Below are positions 27,771-37,938 of a stretch of DNA of 64,000 nt, piece by piece. Each line of letters starts with the position of its first letter. The stretch's first letter is position 1. The notes under the pieces were generated by a model. The model was not told the DNA's origin and ran no database searches. It worked only from the letters and a program-made list of their open reading frames with translations. Position numbers and translations under genes: made by a program. Origin of the DNA: Cyanoderma ruficeps (lineage: Eukaryota > Chordata > Aves > Passeriformes > Timaliidae); assembly GCA_008694505.1 (NCBI GenBank), contig VZDJ01007747.1, positions 6,604,399-6,668,398 on the forward strand. The letters are read 5' to 3'.

Positions 27771-28294
27771 TGACAGGCTTAGTTGTAAGCCAGTCCTCAA
27801 GTGCAGGTGTTCAGAGCAGCTTACTGGCTAGCTGTCTCACTGACTCCACATATAAGGGTACAGCTTTGTACCTTTTAGGTTCAGTGGGTCTGAACCTCAA
27901 GCAGAAGCCTGGTAGACATCGTGGAAGAAAAGGAGGACTCTCACGTGGGTTTCACCAGACGGCTGGTGAAGTAGGGCTGCCAGAGGGCTGCCCACGTGCA
28001 GAGTGAGATCTGGCCCTCAGTTCTCACCTTAAATACAGGGGGCGTAGACAGAGCAGGCAAGAATCTAGAACCAGTCCAGGGAAGAGGGGCTGTGACCCAG
28101 AACAGGGGACAATTAGCAGAACAATATATGAATAGAAAGGGGAGTGGGGAATTCGAGAACTTGTCAAATCATCCTGAAGCCTCACTAGAACCGTTCAGGC
28201 TTTAAGGTGGGATGGCAGTGTGATTGACAGGACCCACCACCAGGGAAAGACCACAGGGGGTTTGGGCATGGGGTCATAGGGACAAACCATTACA
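27771..28294 (-). mobile_element. Solo LTR of an endogenous retrovirus, minus orientation
   Basis: On the minus strand the element opens TGTAATGGTTTGTCCC and closes CTAAGCCTGTCA, so it has the TG...CA ends of a retroviral LTR. It is flanked by AAAC on both sides (27767-27770 and 28295-28298), a 4-bp target duplication that could be counted as 5 because of a shared A. At 524 bp it fits an LTR. A TATA-like GTATTTAAGG lies at about 28028-28036 in the minus sense, placing roughly 260 bp of U3 upstream. No gag, pol or env sequence adjoins it, so it formed by recombination between two LTRs. I cannot assign the ERV class. An unrelated element with similar ends is the main alternative. Confidence 0.62.
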
Positions 28295-28298
28295 AAAC

Positions 28299-30636
28299 AG
28301 ATAACAAAAGCATACATAATTTTAGGAAACCCAAAATGTGCACCACAACACTCAAGCAGTAGGCACTTTAAGAGAAACAGTCTAGACGAGTGTCAATAAA
28401 ATAAGCCCAAGAAATCAGGAAACACAGTGTCCCTTACAGCTGCTTCTATCCTTAGCACAAAGGAAATGGCTATGAAGGCTGGACTTGGCTTGTTATTTTT
28501 TCAAAGCTCAACTGCTAATTAAGACTTGAAGAGAACATGAATAACAAAGACATTTTTGTCTGAGTGAGAGCTTATTTCATTGAAACAGAAATCTGGGAAA
28601 ATATAAAATATGTATTTCTGTTTGCATCAGAAATCAAATCATAAAATTTCTATGCTGTCAGTATGTGAAATTATCTCAATCTGCACATACAAAAAGAGTA
28701 GTACACTAAATGTCAGACTGAAATGTTACGTTATTTAATCTTTATCATTTAACTGTGAACAACATAAACACGTATATAGCTGCAGAAAGATAAGCACCAG
28801 GGGCAAAAAAATGCAAGGGGATGTGCACAATCCAAGGAGATCCCACCTGACTTGAATCAGGGCATGAAGGTGCTGAGGCTTATCCAGCTCTGCCCACCAC
28901 CTCAGCCATGGCACCAGCCACAGGGCAGAGCTCTGCCCTTCCCACCTAAATTTTTTCTACAATTTTCCCACCTGCAAACCCAGAGAGCAGCAAGTCCCTG
29001 GCCCCACACAGCCCCAGGCTGGGCCCTGCACTTCCAGCTCTGGTTCTGGGGGAGCCAGCACTGACTGTGCTGTCCCTGCTCACCCAGGAGAGGGTCCTGT
29101 TCTTCCCAGCAGGGCAGCTTGGTGGGGGACACGGCTCCAGGGGAGCAGCCAGGGCCCACAGAGGGCAGGGCAGTGTGGACTGAGAGGGCTTGAGGCCAAA
29201 GGCAAGGTGGCAGGATCCATTGCAGCCTTGGGGATCAGCCCTGTGCCTCACCCTGTGGCCATCAGCAGGACAGAGCTGCCCACACAGGCTCCAGGCCTAG
29301 AGAGGAGGGACACATGGTGTGATACAAATGACAGCAATGTGGACACCAAGGAGTGAGGTGGCAAGCCCTTCAAGTACCTTGAGGGAGATGTCCCTCCTCA
29401 GCTGACACCCTCTACATGGATATCTGGGCCAAAACACCCACTTAGGCGCTCAGCAGAGCACCTCTGCAGGACACACTTCCTGCCGACTTTATGGATCTTC
29501 CTGTCAGTCTGTGGGCAGCTCTAGGCAGCTCAGCATGGAGCAGGCCTTAGTGGCTTTTCACCAGCTGATCTTATTTCCAGGTTGCCTTTCCACATCCGTG
29601 TTTGTGCCTACACAAGCATGCCATAGAGATTTGTCTTTGCAGCTTAAAAATGGTTGCATCTGAGCACCATTTAGTCTTAAGCAATGCTGCAGTGTTGGTC
29701 TTGGTCCTTCTCTCTGTTTGGGTACATTACAACAATTGTAAGTAAGTTTGTTTTGAGGATGTATTTACACAACTAAAGGAAGTTCACTCATTCATATTCT
29801 TCTAAACTAGTTTCAGATCTCTGCTCCAGGAGTAACACAAGGATAACATGTGGTAACGCTCAGCTTCAAGGCAAATTCTCTGAGTCAGAGCATCAGATAA
29901 AATACCTGCGTGCATCTTCAGCAGAGCTCCCTCCCACAGACTGCAGCCTGCATTGAGCTCCCTGTTACTGCAGATTCGCTCACTGTCTTCGTAAGCTGAA
30001 CTTGTATCTCGGCTGCAGTATAAAAATATCCTCCAAGCCCGCTTTCAGAAACCATCTGCTTCCTGCAGTGGAGAAGTGGGGACTTGGGACCAGGATTCTT
30101 GAGAGCAGCTATTTTCACTCAGTGATGACTACTTCAGTTAACAGGTTGTTGTAGCCATCTTGCCCTTATCAAAAAAGGTAGACTTGTCCAATTTCTCATT
30201 CACCAAGAAGGCCGACCATAGACCCTGACATCTGTGGTGGGCAGAGAGTCATGTGAGTTATTCAAACTTTAAAGCTGATGGTCACTCAAAAGAATCAAAG
30301 AATGCTCTTTGTGGCAGGAGAAAAAATTATTCCAGACTATGACACTTCAACATACTTGAAGCCTGAATCATCTTAGGGCTTATAAATTGACAATTAACTT
30401 TGATATCATGAATTTATATTGGCTACCTAGATCTAGCAGTTTCCCTCATATATCAATACCAAAACAACGTGTCTGTACCACCCAAAGAAAGGGAGACTTA
30501 TCACTGTAAGCAGGAAAAAATGTCTTGATAGCCACTAGGAAAATAGAGCAGATATCTACATTTAATTTCTGAAAGTCTCAGCTGTGATGTTACCTTCAAA
30601 CTATTGTAACTATTCAAACTATAGTAGCAATAATAC
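28299..30636. other. Spacer with a GC-rich, CpG-poor block at about 28.87-29.56 kb
   Basis: Right of the LTR the composition switches from AT-rich to a block of roughly 700 bp rich in CAGCC, CCAGG and GGGCAG words but with few CpG. It holds a perfect 18-bp palindrome, AGGGCAGAGCTCTGCCCT, at 28922-28939. Minus-strand frames of 85-101 codons overlap here. They are Pro/Gly/Ser/Cys-rich as expected from GC-biased DNA and have no recognised domain. It is not a CpG-island promoter by composition. An old degraded repeat is a reasonable guess. Confidence 0.4.
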
Positions 30637-30824
30637 CTAATACAAGCATAAAGTACCAAACCTTTTCTATAATCATATTAAATATTTTCTGAATTAAATA
30701 CTGTTCAGTGTTAGAAATTATTAACTTTTCAGCTTTTTTTTTTTGAGGAAGATTTTCTTCTTTATTCACCAAGATACATACTATCTTGCATAGAGATACT
30801 GTATCAGGAAATGGCAAAGCCTCA
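30637..30824 (-). CDS. Candidate exon of an unidentified minus-strand gene
   Basis: Following GGACTTCAG on the minus strand, the frame is open for about 62 codons and encodes EALPFPDTVSLCKIVCILVN, then a Lys-rich stretch, then ISNTEQYLIQKIFNMIIEK. It looks like an amphipathic helical segment. Donor choice is uncertain: GTTTGG after AAAAG (ending at 30662, phase 0) or GTATTA after TTAG (phase 1, used here). The acceptor is purine-rich upstream and hence weak. The one-base start matches the two-base end of the 34130-34295 candidate. An 11-A run within the block could slip and disrupt the frame. No family recognised. Confidence 0.22.
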
Positions 30825-32177
30825 CTGAAGTCCTGCTTTTTCTTTTTTAGTAAGGTTTAATAGAACCAGCAGAAAGAAAAAGAACATAATAGAAACAGTA
30901 TATATTTTCTCTGTGGGCCTGCAAAAAGGAATGCAATGCTTGAAATTTCATAGATTTTTTTTAAAACTCTTCATGAAAATGTAACATGACATCTGTGATA
31001 TTCTACTTAGTCTAACAAAATTATAAATACTTTACTTAAGAGGCCATTTTATTTCTAAGAGCTTTTCTACAATTCCTAATGCAGCACTGGCTGACCATTC
31101 ACGAGAAGAAGGAAACCATTCCAAATCTCCAGAATCTGTCTTTTTCCCTATGCAGCCACTGTGTTCTTTAGGCTAAAAAAGAAATAGGACAAGCAACTAT
31201 ACCACTGAGACTCGGAGTCAGGCTCTCTGACTCAAAATCCTTTTTATGAGGCATAGGCTAATGACACTTCCTAGAGACCCTGGGAGGTGAATTAGGATTT
31301 GTACAATAGCTGTGTTTCAGTAATGGACCCTATTCACCCTCTGCCATACCAGACAGTATCTCAAAAGAACAATATAGATTGTGGGCTATGTGTGTAGCCT
31401 TTAAAATGCTACATTTTTTTCCTTTTTTGCATTCTTCTAAGGCATAAATGTCACTTTCTTGATGCTTCATTGACTTTCAGGGCCAAAAATACAGGAGATG
31501 GAATAGCACAACTAAGTACAACAGATATCTATGCTGCAAAAGTCTGGGTTTTGAGATAAAAACAGTTTAGTACTTGAAATATTTTTCTTTAAAGTTCCAA
31601 AGGAAAACAATCTCATTTTCAGTGGATAAAAATTATCTTTGCATGAAAAAATAATTTTAAAAAATATCAGAAAAATAAAAGTAATTTTAAAATGACGAAA
31701 TAGCATTTAGCTTTGACCATCTAATAATAAAGTTCATAAAAAGGGGAGATAACGATTTAATGAATGGATTTAAGTTCTACTGCCATTTTTAAAGACTTCT
31801 TTATAAACAGAGAGGTTATAAATATGTATTTTTGGGTGGTTTTATGAACGTGCAACTACATTCTTACATGCTAATATCTTAATAACCTATAAAGGGAAAA
31901 CATATCTTGAAGAGATGAGAGGAATTTCTGAGAATTCTAGGATAAAAGACAGGATCCCGTATTTGCACTCCTGTTAGAAAGAAGCAGTTTAGAGTGAATC
32001 TTCTGAAACAAAATCACTCAGAAAGTGAACATAGAGGGCAGAAATTATTTTTTTATTAATGTCTATGTTTTTCCTTTTTTCACTGTTTCTCCTGTAAGAA
32101 TGTCGATGTAGTTGATTTCTGGAAAAGGGGCAATTTGACTGATTAAAACAGGATGCTGCACTTATAATATTCAACTG

Positions 32178-32191
32178 GTTACCATGGCAAC
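32178..32191. promoter_or_regulatory. RFX X-box motif (imperfect palindrome)
   Basis: GTTACCATGGCAAC fits the X-box consensus GTNRCC-N(0-3)-RGYAAC at every constrained position. RFX family factors bind such sites, often near ciliary genes. No transcription start is visible here, so an intronic or distal enhancer would be the likely setting. A chance match to the full 14-mer is improbable but not excluded in 64 kb. Confidence 0.45.
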
Positions 32192-32238
32192 AGTTTTACT
32201 TTGACACGCAGCTCATCTTGTTTTAAGGAGTGCAGCCT

Positions 32239-32252
32239 GTTGTTATGGCAAT
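32239..32252. promoter_or_regulatory. Second, degenerate X-box-like motif
   Basis: GTTGTTATGGCAAT keeps the ATGGCAA right half of the X-box and the leading GTT but not the ACC of the left half. It lies 61 bp right of the stronger site in the same orientation. RFX dimers tolerate one weak half-site, so this could be a lower-affinity partner. Confidence 0.25.
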
Positions 32253-33345
32253 TTGGAACACCACTATTTTTTTCCCACACACAGAAAATAAAACAGGAGT
32301 AAAAACGGGTTCAGTAATTAAAAATCTAAGCCTGATTTAGTATCTTGTAGAAAGCTGTAGTTTACCAAATTTAATAAATGAAACTTGACCAAACAGAGAA
32401 AGAAAGAAAGAAGCGAAGTTAATGAAGATATTAGGATAAAGGATTATAATTTTTACCCCTGAAAGGAAAAGTAGATTGTAGAGGCATTTTTAATGATGAA
32501 AAATCAGTTTTCTGCTTTCATGAAGAATCACATTATTTTGTCTTGCTGATTTCCTCAGAAGCAAAAGCTAAAAGCATGGATACAGAAGAACCAATATAAA
32601 TTACCCCCAAAGCTCTTGGCATTGCAAGAAGAATGAATATTCTAACTGAAATTTCATAAACAGTAACACTAAATGATCAGAGTTCTGACATAAAATAAAC
32701 ATTTTTCAAAAAATAAACATTTTTAAGAACCTAAATGTACACACTACTCCCTACTCCATACACACACTTTTCATTATATGGTAAGTAATCATGCACAAGC
32801 CTGTGTATTTTAAATAACGATGAAATCTATATGCCTACTGCTACGGGTATATTGAACGAAACCCTAATCTTTAATCTTCAGAAAAACTCAGTTCCTGTTT
32901 AAACAAGAATTGGGATGGTCCTGTGAGTAGAGGATAGAGCTAAAGGGACATCCAGCCACCCAGAAAAAAAAAGAAAATCAGGAAGAAATTCTATACAGTT
33001 GTCCAGTCTCTAAAGAAGTAATAGAAAAAGTCTTTGCACTAAGCAAGTTTATTTAGGATCTATCTGATGCATTTAAAGTTTCAAAGTGCAGTGCAGTTTT
33101 CTTTAGTCTTTTTTAAGTTATAATACATATGGATATTTCAATATTTACAATATTTGTACTGGGGTAGTTGTTAAAGACTTTCAACATCCTTAACACTATT
33201 TCATTTTTTACTATGAAAAAAGTCACTTAGTATATAAGATCAATTCAATTAACTTTGAGTTTCCTCTTCTATCTTATCTATAAATAAGCAAACAAACTTT
33301 TATAGGTGTGATGTCTCCAAAGATTTTTAAAAACAATATTCTACA

Positions 33346-33384
33346 CAAAAAAAAAAAAAAAAANCAAAAAAAAAAAAAAAAAAA
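33346..33384. repeat. Long poly-A tract with one undetermined base
   Basis: Nearly 40 bases of A are interrupted by NC at 33364-33365. As at 19.2 kb, this is a homopolymer where the true length is unknown. No retroposon body is seen immediately upstream. Confidence 0.85.
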
Positions 33385-34129
33385 GTAGGAATTATGTACA
33401 TGATCAGTTCACTTCCTGAATATCCATTTTTGGAAAGAAGCATGAATAGAAAGATTTTTAGATCAAATCTGGATGTTGTGCCTCACTCAGGTCTCTCTCT
33501 TTGTCTGTGCAATGGCATCAGAGTTGCTTTGAGTTTTCAATTAGTTTCTTTAAAACACTGTTACTGTGTTTCTGTATTGTCTTCTTTCTTCGATACCTTT
33601 TCTCCCCCCTCTGATAATTATCAAGTTTAACAACTATTAGTCCCAGTCTTGTCCCTCTTCCTGGCATCTGTGAATTAAATTTCTTTCTGAGTTTGTATCT
33701 TTGAGACCTTTATTCCCTCCATCATTTTGCCTCCTTATTCCTGTTTCTCAGGTTTTTTCAATCTTACTCATGATACATGATGACAGATGTGATTTCAGAC
33801 TTTCCCTTCTCTTCCTTTAAGAAAGTCCTATTGCTGTTTTGTTACGGAGACCATGAATTTGAAAAGTCTTTTTCTGTGCTTCATATATCCAGAGAAACGA
33901 TGGGGGAAAAAACAATCTGAAGCAGTACATTAGGCTGGATGCAGCTTACAGTATAAAATACTTATGGCTGGCAATGAGAAAGGTAGCAGAGGGAGCTAAA
34001 TGTCTTTCAACACTTATCTTATGGATGACTGCATAAGGGGCAGATGTCTTTCATCTTGCCCAAGGCAACACAAATCTGTGAGCTGAAGGTGAACTCATAC
34101 ACAGTGATCAGCTCATACAAGACACCAAC

Positions 34130-34295
34130 CCTAAGTATTTGGTTTTTTTAGCAAGGTCCAGTATTAGCTTCCAGTTCCTTCTACAGGCCTGTGAAGGAGA
34201 GGATTGCTGGTTCCCACTCTGTTCAGGTAGACAGAAGAAGCCCAGAGTGAGTGGTGTGGCAGCTGCAGAGATTCCTTTGAGTAGCTGGTCTGTGA
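34130..34295 (-). CDS. Candidate exon of an unidentified minus-strand gene
   Basis: On the minus strand a good pyrimidine tract (CCTTTGCCATTGCTCTTCTGCAAG) precedes the block. The frame gives TDQLLKGISAAATPLTLGFF, then a Ser/Gln-rich stretch, then RRNWKLILDLAKKTKYL. It starts with two bases of a split codon, matching the single-base end of the 36910-37155 candidate. The donor AGG/GTTGGT is weak but leaves two bases, matching the next candidate at 30.8 kb. The opposite strand is also open over most of this interval, which lowers the weight of the open frame. No family recognised. Confidence 0.25.
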
Positions 34296-36186
34296 CTTGC
34301 AGAAGAGCAATGGCAAAGGTGGGACCGTCAGCCTGGAGCTGCCTGGGCTCTACCCACCAGCGGGCCCCAGGGGACAAGCTCTTTGAGAGATGGTTTTCCT
34401 GTCCTTCCTGCCAGTGGAAATTCAACGTTAAAGAGCTGGTTTGAATTATAGACATGCAATACCTTCCAATAGTTATGTGAGCAGATGGGAATGCAGTTTA
34501 TATTGAGCACCTGAGAATTTCATTTTGTTGTTAAATGTATTACAGAACAGCTTCTCAGTTTCAGATTATTTCTTTAAGCTACTTGGGTGTCAGCCTCATG
34601 CATTCCTAATTGGAAGATTTCAACAGTATGACTATTCTCTCTGAAATTAGATTTGCTTATTGCTTATGTTTCTTGATTGCTATCAGTGACTTTCCACTTT
34701 TGTTTCCCAGTTTTTTAATCATGTTCTTTTCTCTTTTCATGCCCTGCCTTTTCTGTATTTCTTTGTTTTTCATTTTTTCTGAAAAAAAAAAAAAGAAAAA
34801 AGGGAATTTAACAGTCTACAGATAAGATTATTAAAATGCCATTTAGTAAGATAGTAAGATAGGAGATTAGGAGATTTCTTTAGGAAATTAACATGTGATA
34901 ACAGGGAAGAAATTAATCTTTCTCATTCGTTCAATAAACAGTCAATTTCTGCTAAATTTGAGAATAATCTCTTCCCAGCCTATATATGATTTCTCTGCAC
35001 ATCCATTAGTTGTAAGATGAAATCAGTAGATTTAATTTATATCTTCAAAATTTTTCTCATTTAGCTTTTACAAGGACATACAGTCAAACAGTATGTGCAC
35101 TATTTGCTCAAGTGAAGCAAAAAGAAAAAAACAGCAGAAGCTTTCCAATAGAAAAAACAATTCTTTGGCTCTGAATCTTTCTTATGCCCACATCTTTGGA
35201 TCGCTGCAACTGACTACAACTTTCCATTTATAGATAATTGTTACCATTATCCCATTCTCTAACACTGTCACAAATGCTTAACTTGCTATTACATCTGGAT
35301 GCCCCCAGCAATATTGCTGAATAAAATCCAATTGCAGAAGGAATGCTGGTGAACATGATGGAGAGATACACCAAATTGAAATGGCATTTCAAAATTTTGC
35401 TAGATCCTTTTTACTCAGGCCAGTCCAATTACTCAGCTTGTTCTCATTACCTCCTTTGATATAAGTATTTGATGGTTTGCTGCTGTGCACATTATCACAT
35501 ATGGAACTGGCAGCAGTTTGCAGTTTGTTTATGAAGAATCATTTCCAGAAGGAGGGAAAAAAGCAACCCTGCGCAGACTTAAGTTGGACACTGTAGGAGT
35601 TTGGTCCTAAGTCTCACTTTTGTAGTTTACTGTGTGGGCATGGAAAAGTAAATTTGACAAAATCATGGAACTGTCAAATTTCTTTTTCAAGGACAGAAGG
35701 CCATCATCGCTGTTACTCACTCTGAGTCAGCAATAATTGCAGTGAGACTTGAGATCAATCTAGAAAAGTATTTCTAATAATAGTTTCACTTCTTTATTGA
35801 GCAGACTATTTTTTTTTTTTTAATAACAGGACATTAGAGATTGTTCAGCTTGCAAACAGTATGTGGGCCAGAACTAGTGAAGTAAACGGGAACAGCTTTT
35901 AACTACATCAGAAACCTGCAAGGTCAGCTGAACACGATGCGGAAATCTTTGGAACAACAGCGCAATGTGCCTGCAGCTTCATCTGTACCTGTTCTGTAGA
36001 ACACAGTGATTCTCTGGGGCCACTTGACTTCTGTGTCTCTGGTGCTAACATAATGTTTCTTCTTACTGATTTCTACTCCCCTTCTTCCCAGCATCCCTTC
36101 ACACAGCTTTCTAATATCCTCCAAAGGATGCTAATGTCTGTAGTCAGTCATTCTCAGTTTCCTTCATGCTTCATAATCATCTGCAG
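34296..36186. other. AT-rich spacer
   Basis: Short poly-A near 34.78 kb and poly-T near 35.81 kb. A minus-strand frame at 35924-36124 resembles protein and has a GTACAG donor, but its only in-frame acceptors are poor. I leave it uncalled. Confidence 0.4.
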
Positions 36187-36357
36187 GATGTGGTAGGAAA
36201 GGTTGCAGAGCTGCTAACCTATAGGATTCTGTGTGAATGTAGACTCAAAGGGATGCCAAAGCACCAAAAAACCACAAAAATAAGAGTCTTCTTTCCCCTG
36301 AAGAAATCAAGGCTTGCAAATTCTGCAGCCTGGAAGGAGTTACACAAAATTAGCTTG
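36187..36357 (+). CDS. Candidate plus-strand exon, unidentified
   Basis: A strong acceptor (TTCATGCTTCATAATCATCTGCAG) is followed by 57 open codons in phase 0, then GTAAAA after TTG, also in phase 0. The peptide begins DVVGKVAELLTYRILCECRL and continues with basic residues to WKELHKISL. It has no recognised domain. It is on the opposite strand to the other candidates and less than 600 bp from one of them. At least one of the two is therefore probably spurious, or two genes overlap. Confidence 0.18.
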
Positions 36358-36909
36358 GTAAAATTTGTAGATGTGGTTCAGAAAGAAGAAAATAAAAGAT
36401 GAAAATAATTTTGAAATTTCTGTTTCCTTTTATTGAATTTGATATGTTAGTATTCCAAGGTTTCTCAAAAAATAAACACTTGACCAAATCCATTGTTTGA
36501 GGAACTGACTTCACAAGAAAACCTTCCTTGAAAAAACTAGTCAGTTGCCAGTGGGAAACTTGGTGGCATTGTTAGTAATGAAAATTCATGGAAAGACAAA
36601 CAGGATAAACTCAAGAATAGAAGAGATATTCTATCCTGTTACTGGCCAACAGTGACTGTGCAGGTCCTCCATTCTCCCTGTTTATCTGAACATGTACACC
36701 AGTTTGGGGTTTGGAGGTTGCCTGCATTTTGACACATTTTTCCTCCCCATTAGAGCCAAAATGGAAGAAACCTGATGAAGGCAGCTGGTCTCCTGCAAAG
36801 TATCATGGAGGTGTAAAGTTAGACGTAATTTATATTTTTAAATATTTAAGAGTCAGGAAATGAGAGTGCATAATCATCAGATATTTTGCTTACATAACCT
36901 CAGGTTTAC

Positions 36910-37155
36910 CTTTTTCTTTGTCAGCAAAGTTTGAGGTAGGATAGAGACTGATAAAATTCAACTGAATCCTATGAGCAAGTGGAGAGAATTTACTCTGTTC
37001 AAGGATAAGAAATTTTGTGAAGCCACACTGATAAGACACCAGTGCCTGGTATGCTAAAGTTGTAGCCTTTGCCCTTAAAGTTTGTCTGCCCTTGCCATCT
37101 GCATGTGTCTCAATGCACGAAACTACAGTCCATTTAAACTTATTACTGTCCACCT
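36910..37155 (-). CDS. Candidate exon next to a solo LTR, minus strand
   Basis: The acceptor is TTCTTTTCAG and the donor GTAAAC after GAAAAAG, both good. The 246-bp block gives a continuous peptide including DSNKFKWTVVSCIETHADGK and HRIQLNFISLYPTSNFADKE. It starts with two bases and ends with one base of a split codon (or starts in phase 0 if the second AG is used). The LTR at 37169 begins 13 bp upstream of the exon, inside the pyrimidine tract, so the native branch point has been pushed more than 500 bp away. Either the exon was never real, or the insertion has damaged it, or splicing now uses LTR sequence. No family recognised. Confidence 0.27.
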
Positions 37156-37343
37156 CTGAAAAGAATACTGGGTTTGCATGACCTGGTTTTTGGTAGCCAG
37201 GGGGCCACAGAGGTGGCCTCAGTGAGAAGCTGCCAGAAGCTTCCCCAATGTCCGACAAAGCCAATCCCTGGTGGCTCCAAGACAGACCTGCCACTGTCCA
37301 AGGCTGGGCCAGTTAGAAATAGTAAATATATGTCTGTGATAAC

Positions 37344-37356
37344 ATATTTAAGAAGG
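37344..37356 (+). promoter_or_regulatory. TATA-like element of the solo LTR
   Basis: ATATTTAAGAAGG sits about 175 bp into the LTR, a usual place for the end of U3. It could in principle drive plus-strand transcription, antisense to the neighbouring minus-strand exon candidate. Confidence 0.45.
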
Positions 37357-37545
37357 CAAAAACCAGATGTTACTGCAGCCAAAGAGTGTGAATATGGAAG
37401 AGGAACAGCTCTGCAGATAAGGTCAGTGAAGAAAAAGGGGGAGGCAGTGCTCCAGGTTCTGGAGCTGAGAAGGGGAAAAGAGTGAGGGGAAGGTGTTTTT
37501 AAGGTCCCGTTTTACTTCTCATTATAATTCTTTGGTTTTGTTAGT

Positions 37546-37551
37546 AATAAA
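37546..37551 (+). terminator. Polyadenylation signal of the solo LTR
   Basis: Exact AATAAA about 190 bp after the TATA-like element, followed by T- and GT-rich sequence. This is the expected layout for the R/U5 part of an LTR. Confidence 0.5.
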
Positions 37552-37875
37552 TTCAATTAATATCTGCAATTTGATTTTTGCCCATGACAGTATTTGGTGA
37601 GTGATCTCTCCCCTGCCTAGCTGAGGAGGGGAGAGATAGAGTGGCATTGGTGGGTATCTGGCATCCAGCCAGGGTCAGCCCACTACAATACCCTTGTCCA
37701 AGGAGTTTAATATATGTAATAATTATGAGAATACAGAATTTAACACAAATACAGAGCAAAGCTAAGCAAGGCAAGCTTGAAGCACCAGGAAAAATTAGCC
37801 GGTGAGAGATTCAGACTGTGCTGAAATTCTTTCCAGTTTGCAGGGAAGACATCAGAGAGGAACGTGGGCCCACAA

Positions 37876-37938
37876 AAATGAAACAAAAAACCCCCAAACA
37901 AACAAATAGAAAAACAAACAAAAAAACAAACACCAAAA
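37876..37938. repeat. A/C-rich low-complexity tract (AAAC-like)
   Basis: Imperfect runs of AAAC, AACAA and CAAA units over about 60 bp, starting roughly 190 bp right of the solo LTR. Confidence 0.75.

Larger units (their letters stand above)
30825..34129. other. AT-rich spacer with X-box-like sites and a poly-A gap
   Basis: No exon-like block. It contains two RFX-type X-box motifs at 32.2 kb and a long poly-A with one N at 33.35 kb, both listed. The plus-strand frame after the poly-A (33394-33630) lacks splice-site or domain support. Confidence 0.45.
37169..37687 (+). mobile_element. Solo LTR of an avian endogenous retrovirus
   Basis: The element opens TGGGTTTGCATGACC and closes GGTCAGCCCACTACA, giving TG...CA ends. 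ATAC occurs on both sides (37165-37168 and 37688-37691), a 4-bp target duplication with a possible fifth A. Inside are a TATA-like ATATTTAAGAAGG at 37344-37356 and AATAAA at 37546-37551, in the order expected for U3-R-U5. The sequence closely resembles an LTR family common in songbird genomes as I remember it. Those copies often carry an extra repeat-rich middle segment, which this 519-bp copy lacks. There is no internal retroviral coding sequence, so it is a recombination product. Confidence 0.85.

Noticed and set aside
35924..36124. Minus-strand frame with a good GTACAG donor and protein-like sequence
   Set aside because: An in-frame TAG leaves only poor acceptors, and its phase does not fit the candidates on either side.
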